From assembly GCA_029260015.1 (NCBI GenBank), contig JAJDEB010000032.1, forward strand, positions 1-64,000: DNA of 64,000 nucleotides. The letters run 5' to 3'. Position 1 is the stretch's first letter. Each line of letters starts with the position of its first letter. A program made the position numbers and the translations under genes. Source of the DNA: Phycisphaerae bacterium. Lineage in GTDB: Bacteria > Planctomycetota > Phycisphaerae > UBA1845. The notes below the pieces were generated by a model. The model worked only from the letters and a program-made list of their open reading frames with translations, ran no database searches and was not told the origin of the DNA. Below, piece after piece: positions 9,901-19,700 of this stretch.

Positions 9901-12900
9901 GAAAATCCATGCCAGAAAACCAAACGCCCGTGCAAAATGTCGCCGCCCAAAGTGCGCCGGCATCGATAGCGAATGCGACGTCTCCTCAGCAGGTCGCCCC
10001 CCAGCAAGTTGCACCTCAGCATTTGACCGAGGTGTTCAAGGTGGTCGAAGAGGGCATTCGAGCCATGCAGTCGTTGCAACAGCAAACGGCAACCGTGCAT
10101 CAACGATTCCTTGAAGGGCAGGAGGAGGCTCAACGAAGTTTCCAGACGGTCATCCAAAGTCAGCAGCAGATGTTTGCGCAAATGGGAGGTGCTGTCGGTG
10201 GGGCTGGCGTTGTTTCGCGACTTGCGCCAGTGCCGCAACCGGTTGCCACCGTTAAAACTCCGGCCGCACCAGCACCGGTAGCAGCGACCAAGGTAGTTCC
10301 CGTCGCAGAGCAAGTGGCAGAACTGTCACGCGCGGTCGCCGGGTCTAAGAAACCTGAAGCAGCCGTTGAGACCATGGCTGTCACAGCGAGCGTCAACGAT
10401 GAGGTTGCGACGACCTTGCTCGAAGTTGTTTCAGAACTAACCGGTTATCCGACTGAGATGATCGACATTGGCATGGACCTCGAAGCTGATCTTGGCATCG
10501 ACTCGATCAAACGCGTCGAAATCCTGGCGTCGGTTCAGGAGCGTCTGCCGAATCTTTCAACAATCGATTCTTCGGAGTTGGGCGGGTTGCGAACCCTTCA
10601 AGATATTCTGAAGGAAATGGGCGTCGCCGAATCGGGCGCGTCTGCATCTTCTGCGATTCCAACGGCAGCGGTTGAAAGTGCGCCGAGTGCATCGGTAGAA
10701 GAATCACCGCTTCGTAGCGTCCTCTTGGAAGTGGTTGCGGAGTTGACCGGTTATCCGGTTGAAATGCTCGACGTTAACATGGATCTGGAAGCGGACCTGG
10801 GTATCGATTCGATCAAGCGTGTAGAAATTCTGGCAGCAGTCCAGGAGCGTCAACCAGAACTTGCAGCCATCGACTCCTCAGAACTTGGCAGTCTGCGAAC
10901 GCTGGAAGACATTCTTAAACAGTTTGGTGCGGAGGCATCCGCCGCGACTGCAGCGCAACCCGCAAGCGCCCCAGCGCAGCAGGCCAACGGTTCAAACGAT
11001 GCCGTGCAAGGCGTGTTGCTCGATGTCGTCAGCGAACTTACAGGTTATCCCGTCGAAATGCTCGACATGGACATGGACCTCGAAGCCGACCTTGGCATCG
11101 ATTCGATCAAACGCGTCGAAATCCTTGCCGGTGTGCAAGAACGTGAGCCGTCGCTCAAGAGCATCGATTCATCGGAACTCGGTTCGATGCGAACACTTCG
11201 CGACATCATCGCCCAGTTGGACGGTGGGGACGTAGCCACTGAGTCAACTTCGACTCCAGTTGTCGCCGAAAGCACAAACGAGAACGCCAAGTCTCGCGAC
11301 GCGTCGGCGGAAGTCGCGCGGCAGGTGTTGGTGCCAGAGGCATTGGAACCGGCTGCCGAACAGCCCATCTGTATTGCGCCGGGATACGAACTGTGGATCG
11401 TCGATGATGGCACTTCGCTAACCAAATCGATCGCCGAAAAGTTGACGGCGCAAGGCATCGCTGCACGGATGGTTGGTTCGTCCGATCCGATTGATGGTGA
11501 AGCGTGCGCACCGGTGGGTGGTGTGATCCATGTGGTCGGACCGGCACCCTACAACGTGTCAGGATTGATGACGGCTGTCACCGAGCAGGTCAAAGACGCG
11601 TTTCGAATGACTAAAGAATTGTCGGCTGACATACAAGCCGCCGCGAAGGAAGGCGGGGCGCTGCTAGCCACGGTCTCGCGCATGGATGGCTGCTTCGGAC
11701 TCACCGAATCGCAGTTCGATCCGAGTCAAGGCGGGCTGGCGGGTCTGGCAAAAACATGCGCCATCGAGTGGCCGGACGTCCATTGCCGAGCGCTGGATGT
11801 AGATGCGAACATGGGCCAGTCGGCGGACGTTGCCGACCGTATCATCCGTGAGTTAAGTGCAACAGGTCCCATCGAAGTTGGCGTGAAAACCAACGGTCGA
11901 TTCGCGTTGGCACTCGAGGATCGCACGATTGACATCAAGTCGATGCCCTTAAAACAAGGCGACGTAGTCGTCGTCAGTGGTGGGGCGCGAGGTGTCACCG
12001 GTGAAACGGCGATCGCGCTGGCCAAGGCATCGAAGGCACACTTCGTCTTGCTCGGTCGATCAAGTGAACCGTTCGCCGAACCGGTGTGGGCCAAGGGACT
12101 TGCCGATGAGGGAAAACTCAAAAGAGCGGTTCTGCAAAATGAATTCGCCAGTGCAAAGAAACCGAGTCCATCCGAGTTGGAAGCGGCATATCGACGTCAC
12201 GCAGCCAACCACGAAATCAACGCGACTTTGGGGCGCATTCAAAAAGCCGGCGGAACTGTTGAGTATCGCTCCGTTAATGTCTGCGACAACGAACAAGTCG
12301 CGGGCGTCTTGAAAGACGTTCGCAAGAAGCATGGACCGATCCGCGGATTGATTCACGGTGCCGGCGTGATCGAAGATGCGTTCATCGCCGACAAAGACCC
12401 CATCGCATTTGATCGCGTGTTTGATACGAAAGTGCAGGGCCTCAATGCTCTCTTGAGCGCTGCGGGTGACGATCCCCGCGTGATCGTTTTATTCTCGTCG
12501 GTCAGTGGACGGTTTGGCCGCCAGGGTCAGGTTGATTATGCGATGGCCAACGAAGTGCTCAATAAGATCGCATCGGTCGAATCGCGCCGCCGCAAAAACT
12601 GTAAAGTCGTCGCAATGAACTGGGGCCCGTGGGACGGCGGCATGGTCACGCCAACGCTTCGCCGACAGTTTGAACGCGAAGGGGTATTCCTGATTCCACT
12701 GCAAGCCGGAGCGCAGTGTCTGGTTGATGAAATCTGCTGCGATGACGCAACGGCGACGGAAGTGCTCATCGGTGGTGGGTTCGATCAAGCCCAAACGCCA
12801 GCAAATCAATCGGCTGCCGCAACCAAGCAACCGACCGCGACCATGACAGCATTTGAACGTCGCGTGAAAGTTGCAGATCATCCATTCCTCAAATCGCATC

Positions 12901-13697
12901 AGCTATCGGGCAAAGCGGTGCTGCCCATGGCAATGATTATCGAATGGCTCGGACATGGTGCGCTGCATGCCAATCCGGGACTGCAGCTTAAAGGTTTAAG
13001 CGATGTTCGCGTGTTCAAGGGTGTCATCATCGGCGACGATTCCGTTGACGTCGAGGTCATGGTGTCGCGACCCGAGTCCGATCAATCAAATCTGCTGGTC
13101 ACAACCGAACTGCGAAGTCGCTCGGCCAACGGTGAATCGATCCTGCATGCCCGTGCCATAGCGCGGTTAGGAGATCGGCGCGAGGCAGCGCCGTCGATCG
13201 ACGAGCCGGGCAGTTTAACAACTGAAAAATTCAAAGGAACCGCTCAGTCGATTTATGACGACGTGCTGTTCCATGACTCCGACTTTCATGCGATCACCGC
13301 GGTCGAAGGAATCGGACCTGACGGGATGGTTGCAAAACTAAATGCTGCACCCAAGCCAGCCGCGTGGATCGATTCGCCGCTGCGAGGGACGTGGCTGACC
13401 GATCCGTTGGTCATCGACGGTGTGCTTCAACTTGGAATTGTTTGGCAGCACGCAAAGACCGGTCACCTTTCACTGCCGGGATACGTTGCAAGTTTTGAGC
13501 AATACATGGATCGCTTCCCGAAGGGGCAGGTACGATGCGCCCTTCATGTTCGCGAATCGTCAGCCAGTCGGATCGTCGCTGAAGCAACCTTGCGCGACCA
13601 GGCTGGAGCATTGATCGCGAAGCTAGACGGCTGCACCTGGACGACCAACGCACAGTTGGCCGACGCATTCGGAAAGGTGTCGAGCCGATCGGCTTAA
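6933..13697 (+). CDS. pfaA: PfaA-like polyunsaturated fatty acid synthase / type I iterative PKS: KS-AT-ACPx3-KR-DH
   Basis: KS VVDAACASSLSAL, HGTGTKVGD; AT FVFPGQGSQYVGM, VAGHSFGELTAL; three LGIDSIKRVEIL ACP motifs (10491, 10797, 11091); KR VVSGGARGVTGETAIALAK; C-terminal hotdog/DH HPFLKSHQLSGKAVLPMAMIIEWL; TTG start. Confidence 0.93.
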   Translation: MSNKKQKSTATQSSIETQEPIAIVGMACLFPRAAGVKNYWRLIRGLEDAITDVPDTHWPVDSYFDADPKAPDMTYCNRGSFLSAVDFDPTEFGIPPSILEATDTAQLLGLVTAKAALEDAGYYDREGHDHSRTSVIMGVTGTLELVIPLGARLGHPHWRKALKDAGVEDSVADDVVKRISNSYVGWQENSFPGLLGNVVAGRIANRLDLHGTNCVVDAACASSLSALHLGAMELATGKSDMVVTGGIDSLNDIFMFMCFSKTQALSPTGNARPFDRDADGTVIGEGSGVLVMKRLSDAERDGDTIHALLKGIGTSSDGRSQSIYAPRPSGQARALRDAYTRANVKPSEVGLVEAHGTGTKVGDAVEFEALKTVYTESSNQDGADGPWCAVGSVKSQIGHTKAAAGAASLVKTVIALRNRVLPGTIKVKSPSPKMTESDSPFYINTETRPWLTKGTQPRRAAVSSFGFGGSNFHAVLEEYPQTNRKPAWDGSVEILALSANDMTSLQNDVEAWRSRIAEGIKPAEFARDVHASRSVFNSKHTHRLVVVIDDMANAGELLNKVAAKLQSPDCPKSWNRGSAYYASESKPGKLAFVFPGQGSQYVGMARDMACVFPEALDAFAMQPDGMSQPIGAFICPPPTFDSAKREEATDTLRQTDVAQPALAVAELAYLRILEDFGVQADTVAGHSFGELTALRAAGRINDDTLCQLARQRGQLMRDGDGDRGTMLAVHASANAVSELIKEQKIDVVLANCNGPKQVVLSGAAEGIESAANACRQRGWRVSQLDVSAAFHSPLMRDAAIKFRKVLDSIEFHNGSIDVYANRSGGVYPESKSAALDVLAGQLDATVRFEEQIEAMYASGVRTFLEVGPKRVLCGLIKSILGDRSHQTIALDDSSSRKDGVLDLACALGQLAAFGFAVDLSNWEELPKDSRKPKMAIPIHGINYRAPFKELPPVAPKPKANPQSIETTKVQPAIPVVATGDSDGRTIHTERKSMPENQTPVQNVAAQSAPASIANATSPQQVAPQQVAPQHLTEVFKVVEEGIRAMQSLQQQTATVHQRFLEGQEEAQRSFQTVIQSQQQMFAQMGGAVGGAGVVSRLAPVPQPVATVKTPAAPAPVAATKVVPVAEQVAELSRAVAGSKKPEAAVETMAVTASVNDEVATTLLEVVSELTGYPTEMIDIGMDLEADLGIDSIKRVEILASVQERLPNLSTIDSSELGGLRTLQDILKEMGVAESGASASSAIPTAAVESAPSASVEESPLRSVLLEVVAELTGYPVEMLDVNMDLEADLGIDSIKRVEILAAVQERQPELAAIDSSELGSLRTLEDILKQFGAEASAATAAQPASAPAQQANGSNDAVQGVLLDVVSELTGYPVEMLDMDMDLEADLGIDSIKRVEILAGVQEREPSLKSIDSSELGSMRTLRDIIAQLDGGDVATESTSTPVVAESTNENAKSRDASAEVARQVLVPEALEPAAEQPICIAPGYELWIVDDGTSLTKSIAEKLTAQGIAARMVGSSDPIDGEACAPVGGVIHVVGPAPYNVSGLMTAVTEQVKDAFRMTKELSADIQAAAKEGGALLATVSRMDGCFGLTESQFDPSQGGLAGLAKTCAIEWPDVHCRALDVDANMGQSADVADRIIRELSATGPIEVGVKTNGRFALALEDRTIDIKSMPLKQGDVVVVSGGARGVTGETAIALAKASKAHFVLLGRSSEPFAEPVWAKGLADEGKLKRAVLQNEFASAKKPSPSELEAAYRRHAANHEINATLGRIQKAGGTVEYRSVNVCDNEQVAGVLKDVRKKHGPIRGLIHGAGVIEDAFIADKDPIAFDRVFDTKVQGLNALLSAAGDDPRVIVLFSSVSGRFGRQGQVDYAMANEVLNKIASVESRRRKNCKVVAMNWGPWDGGMVTPTLRRQFEREGVFLIPLQAGAQCLVDEICCDDATATEVLIGGGFDQAQTPANQSAAATKQPTATMTAFERRVKVADHPFLKSHQLSGKAVLPMAMIIEWLGHGALHANPGLQLKGLSDVRVFKGVIIGDDSVDVEVMVSRPESDQSNLLVTTELRSRSANGESILHARAIARLGDRREAAPSIDEPGSLTTEKFKGTAQSIYDDVLFHDSDFHAITAVEGIGPDGMVAKLNAAPKPAAWIDSPLRGTWLTDPLVIDGVLQLGIVWQHAKTGHLSLPGYVASFEQYMDRFPKGQVRCALHVRESSASRIVAEATLRDQAGALIAKLDGCTWTTNAQLADAFGKVSSRSA

Positions 13698-13706
13698 GCG
13701 CTTCAA

Positions 13707-16700
13707 ATGTCCGCTTCATCTGAAAATTCAGCGTTTAAGGATCAGCCCATCGCCATCGTGGGACTGGGCGGATTGTTTCCGGAGGCGCCCACGCTTGATG
13801 CGTTTTTGAAACTTATTTTAAGCGGTACGGATACGTCGCGCGATGTATCGCCGCAGCGTTGGGTGGCAGATCCTGCCCGAATATGTTCTGCCGAGTTGAA
13901 GGAAGATCGTCCGTTTCATTCGCGCGGATGTTATATCGACGACTTTGCGTTTGATCCTTCCGGTTTTGATCTACCCGTCCAACTGCTCAATTCGCTCGAT
14001 CCAACGTTTCAATTCATGTTGCATGCCAGTCGCGCAGCGCTGGGCGATGGCAAGACAGATTCGATCGATCATAAACGCATTGGCGCGGTGTTGGCTGCGA
14101 TCGCACTGCCCACGGATGCCACGTCGGCATTGACCCGTGAAGTGTTGGGCCGAGAATTCGAACGACGTCTGCTAGGCGATCAAATCAAGGGTGGCTCGCA
14201 GATTGAAGGGCACACTGATCCGATCAATCATCACGCCGTAGGGCTACCTGCCGGCATCGTTTGTGCGGGGTTGGGTCTTGGCGGCGGAAGCTTCACTCTG
14301 GATGCGGCGTGTGCGTCGAGCCTGTACGCAATCAAATTTGCATGCGATGAACTTCACGCCCACCGCTCCGATGCGATGTTAGCCGGCGGGGTGAATCGAC
14401 CGGATTGCCTCTATACGCAGACGGGATTCACCCAGCTTCGTGCGCTGTCGCGCAGTGGACGGTGTCGCCCCTTCGATGCGTCAGCCGACGGATTGATGGT
14501 CGGTGAAGGGGCGGGTGCTGTGCTGCTCAAACGTCTTGACGATGCAGTTCGCGATGGCGACAAGATTTACGGTGTAATTCGCGGGATAGGCCTATCGAAC
14601 GATGTGGCTGGTAGTTTGTTGGCGGCGGATTCCGAAGGCCAACTGCGGGCGATGCGACAGGCGTATCAACAAAGCGGCTGGTCGCCAGCGGATGTGGATG
14701 TGATCGAGTGCCACGGGACCGGCACGCCGCTGGGTGATGCGGTCGAGTTTGGCAGCCTGTGCGAACTTTGGTCGCAAGACAAATGGTCGCCGGGGCAGTG
14801 TGTTCTCGGTTCGGTTAAGTCAAACGTGGGTCACTTGCTGACCGGTGCGGGAATTGCGGGTCTGCTTAAAACCTTGCTCGCGATGAACGCCAAGACGCTC
14901 CCGCCATCGGCAAACTTTGAGCAGCCGTCACCGAAACTCGGCATTGATTCGAGTCCGTTCCAAGTCATTTCAAAGCCGACGCCTTGGAACACCCGTGACG
15001 CCGGCACACCAAGGCGGGCGGCGATCAGCGCGTTTGGATTCGGCGGTATCAATGCCCATTTGCTGCTTGAAGAATTCAACGAATCGTCCAAACGCAAAGT
15101 CTCGGTCAGTCCGACTCCGATTCGGGAAAAATCAAACGCCTGCATCGTCGGAATGTCGGCGCACTTTGGCTCGATCTCAGGGATCGACGAATTCGAGAGC
15201 GTGGTCTTTTCGGGAACCTCCACAGTCGCGAAGCGATCGGACGATCGTTGGCGCGGTGCTGTCGATTCAGCGGACGCATTAAGCGCAGTCAACGGCGCGT
15301 ACATTGATAATGTCAGCGTTCCGATCGGTGAGTTCAAAGTCCCACCGGCAGAGATCCGAGAATCATTACCGCAGCAGATGTTGATGCTGAAGGTTGTCGC
15401 TGAAGCGCTCGACGACGCGGGCATTTCGCGAAGTGCGTTAGGGCCGCGATTTGGCTGCATCATTGGCATGACGCTCGATGCGAGCGCGTCAAACTATCAT
15501 TTGCGTTGGGCGATTCCGGAACTCGCCCGAGGTTGGGCGGCGACTTTGGGTCTGCAACTGTCCGACGATGAATTCGAAGCATGGGTCAGCGACCTGCAAG
15601 ATGAAGCCAGTCAGCCGCTCACTTCCGGACGCGTGGTGGGTTCGCTCGGTGGCATGGTCGCAAGTCGCATCGCCCGCGAGTTTGGCATCGGTGGCCCCAG
15701 CCTGACCATGTCTGCCGACGATAATTCCGGATTGCGCGCTCTTGAACTAGGTGCCCGCATGCTCGAACGCGGCGAACTTGACGGCGTGGTAATCGGTGCG
15801 GTTGATCTTCCATGTGACGTGAGACGCATTCTTGGCGATCGCGGAATCTACGTTGAGCAGCAACGCGTGACGCCGTTAGATGCCGACTCGAAGGGCACAT
15901 TGCCCAGCGATGGGGCGGTCGCGATGGTCCTGAAACGTGTCGCCGATGCGAAGGACGCTCGGCACTACGCACGCCTGCGAGGATTTGGATTCGCCGGTGG
16001 AACCGCGCCGGGGCAAGTTGCGAAAGTAGTCTATCGGTCGGCGATCGATCGTGCATGTGACGATGGTAACGTAGAGTCTGCATCTGTAGGCATGATCGAA
16101 ACGGCTGGGGCGGGCCGACCGGAATTCGATGCTTTGGAAAGCGAAGTTCTCGGTGCGCTCTTTGAGCACGACGACTCTCATGCCAAGTGTGCCATTACGT
16201 CAGCCGCAGCTTCAATCGGTTATTCTCACGCGGCGTCCGGATTGGCGTCGGTTGCGAGTGCGGCGCTTTGCCTGCACCGTCAGACGATTGCGCCGATTGC
16301 AGAGTTCAGCAATTTATACGATGCGCTGGCAAAGCATGATCGCTTCTACGTCGCACGCGAAAGTCAGCCGTGGCTCCGCAATCGATCGGAAGGTCGGCGG
16401 CGCGCCGGGGTCAGCGGAATATCGTTTCACGGTGAATGTGCCCACGTTATTTTAGAAGAAGCAGACGCCTCACCCATCTCGCCGACGCACCGCAATCAAG
16501 ATGAAATGCAGGCCACCGTGTTTCGATTTGGTGGAGCAAGCATCGCCAAACTTTGCAGCAAGTTTGATGAGTTGAAACAATTTATCGAAACGCACGAAGG
16601 AGACATCGCACGCCTCGGCGGAATCTGGCACGAACAGCACAAAGCGAATACGGCAGACCAAGAAGTCGCAACCATCGTTGCGGGCGATTTGGAAACGCTC

Positions 16701-19700
16701 CGCGCGTCGCTGCTGGAAACCAAGAATCGAATCTTGAGTCAACCGGCTCAACCCATCGCGGGCGAATCAGGTGCATACTATGTGCCTGAACCCATGACCG
16801 ATGGCGAACTGGCATTCGTCTATCCGGGCAGTGGTGTTCACAAACTCGGCATGGGTCGGCAGCATTTGCTCGATTGGCCGGTGATGGCTCAGCGACTCGA
16901 CGCCCGGTTCGGTCATCTCGCGGATCAATTCCTGCCGCAATGGGTGATGCCTCGTCGATTGGATTACACCGGAAACTGGCGGCGTCAGGCACATGCCGAA
17001 TTGTCTTCAGACGCGCGGCGCACGATCATGTCGCAGGTGTCGTATGGTTCGCTGGTCACCGACATCCTGCGTGATGCGGGAATCATTCCAGACGCAGCAA
17101 TTGGCTATAGCCTCGGCGAAACCACCAGCCTGATCGCGCTCGGTGTTTGGCCCGACCGTGACGGGATGGCCAGCCGCCTGATGAAATCGCCCCTGTTCGC
17201 GTCAGAGTTGGCGGGTGAATGCACGGCGGCTGCCCAACACTGGAAACTCGGCAAGAACGATGCAGTTTCGTGGACCGTTTTCGCCCTGAATCAACCATCC
17301 GATCGCGTGCGCAAAGTGATAAAAAAACTCGACCGAGCGTACTTGCTGATTGTCAACGCTCCGGGTGAATGTGTCGTGGGCGGGCAGCGTGATCAGGTCG
17401 AACGACTCATCGCGTCATTGGGTTGCGAGGGCGTTGAACTTTCAGGGGCATCGGCAGTGCATTGTCCGGTGGTTCAGGAAGTCGTCAAACAATATCGCAA
17501 GCTGCATCTGCTCGAAACGAGTGTGCCAAAGGGGACACGATTCTACAGTGCGGCATGGGGACGTTCTTACGATGTGACCAAGGAAACGGCGGCTGACTCC
17601 ATCACTGCCCAGGCAACCGACGGGTTCGATTTTGCGAAACTGATTTCGCAGGCCTACGAAGATGGCGTGCGATACTTCGTCGAAGTCGGCCCGCAAGCGA
17701 CGTGTACGCGAATGATCCGAAGTATCCTCGGCAATCAGCCGCACTTCGCGGCGTCGGCGAGCGATCATGTCGATGATGAACGGAACCCGTTGATGCGCCT
17801 GATCGCTGCGCTTGTTGCCCACCGTGTGATTGACGACGTTGATGGTTTGTATCATCACGTCAGCGAACGCCCGCAGAAAATTCAGCCAGCCAACCGACCG
17901 ACGGTCACCATTGCCACCGGCGGGCCGGCATTCAATCCACCCACACCGGTCACGGCGCAACGTTTGGCACAAGCGCCGCAATACGACGTGCCCGCAACGA
18001 TCACGCCCGATGAACCAGCAGCTACGCCCGCGCAAGTTCCAGTACAGTCGCAGCAGCATTACCCAACGCATACCGAGGAACCGATGCAAGATCAACTGAT
18101 CGCCACGATGGCCGCAACGAACAAGGCAACGTCAGACGCCCATGACACGTTTCTACGGTTTTCGAAAAATGCGATGAACGATCTCGCCGAAGCGTTGACC
18201 ACGCGACAACAACTGCTGAGTCAGATGAACGGCGCTGCCGAAGTGAAAGCGCCGACAACACAAATCAAAACACCGCAAGTCTCAGTACCGCAGACGCCCG
18301 TCGCTTTCGATCGCGAAAAGTGCATGGAATTCGCCATCGGCAAAGTTGCCAATGTGCTCGGTCCGGATTTCGCAGAGGTCGATCAGTATCCGGTGCGGGT
18401 GCGTTTGCCCGATCAACCGCTCATGTTGGTCGATCGCATTTTGGAAGTCGAAGGGATCAAGCGATCGCTGGGTGGTGGTCGGGTCCTCACCGAAAAAGAT
18501 GTGAGCGCCGGCGATTGGTATCTCGATGGTGGCCGGATGCCGATTTCAATCACAGTCGAATCGGGTCAAGCCGACCTGTTCTTGTGTTCATACCTTGGCA
18601 TCGATCATGCGGTAAAGGGCACGCGATCGTATCGATTGCTTGACGCCACGGTGCGGTTTCATCGCGGTTTGCCTGTGCCCGGTGAAGTGATTCGCTATGA
18701 CATACGCATTGATCGATTCGTCAAGCAAGGCGATACATACCTGTTCTTCTTCGCGTTTGAAGGGACGATTGCCGGCCAACCGTTGCTAAGCATGTCCGGT
18801 GGTTGCGCCGGTTTCTTCACCGAAGATGAAATTCGCGGTTCCGGTGGCATCATCGAGACGGCAGAAGAAAGGGCGAACAAGCCCGGCATCCCGCTCGATG
18901 GCCTCACGGAATTAGTGCCATGTTGTGACATTGAGTCATATGACGAGCGGCAGGTGGATGCATTACGGGCGGGTGATCTCGCTGCGTGTTTCGGCGAAGC
19001 GTTCGCAGGGTTACCGCTTGCTCAACCGATCAAACTTCCTTCAGGCAAGATGCGTTTGGTTCACCGCGTCACCGAGTTGAACACGGCTGGCGGACGGTTT
19101 GGCAAAGGTCTCATCCGCGCCGAAGCCGATATCCATCCGGACGACTGGTTCCTGACTTGCCATTTCGTCGATGACATGGTGATGCCCGGTACGCTGATGT
19201 ACGACTGCTGCGTGCAGACGCTGCGCATTTTTCTGATGCGAATTGGCTGGGTGGCTAAGCATGACTCAGTTGCTCACGAGCCGGTCATCGGCGTGTCGAG
19301 TGCCCTTCGATGTCGCGGTCCGGTCACGCGTGCGACCAAGGTCGTGACCTACGAATTGCACATTAAGGAAATGGGATACGGTCCAGAACCCTATGTGATC
19401 GCCGACGCCTTGATGTATGGCGATGGCGAAAAGATCGTCCGTTTCATCGACATGTCGTTGAAGATGACGGGGACCAACAAGCAGAAGCTCGATGAGTTGT
19501 GGGCGGGTGCAAGCAATCCTACCGGGCAAATCAGTCGGACCGACTCTGATCGAAAAGCCGTCGCACCAATCGGCGAACTGGTTGTGTCGCCCAATCCCAA
19601 GCCAGCCATCTACGACTACGATCGCATTCTTGCGTTTTCGATCGGCAATCCTTCTGAAGCGTTTGGCGATCGCTATGAAGTTTTCGACGAGCAGCGGCGT

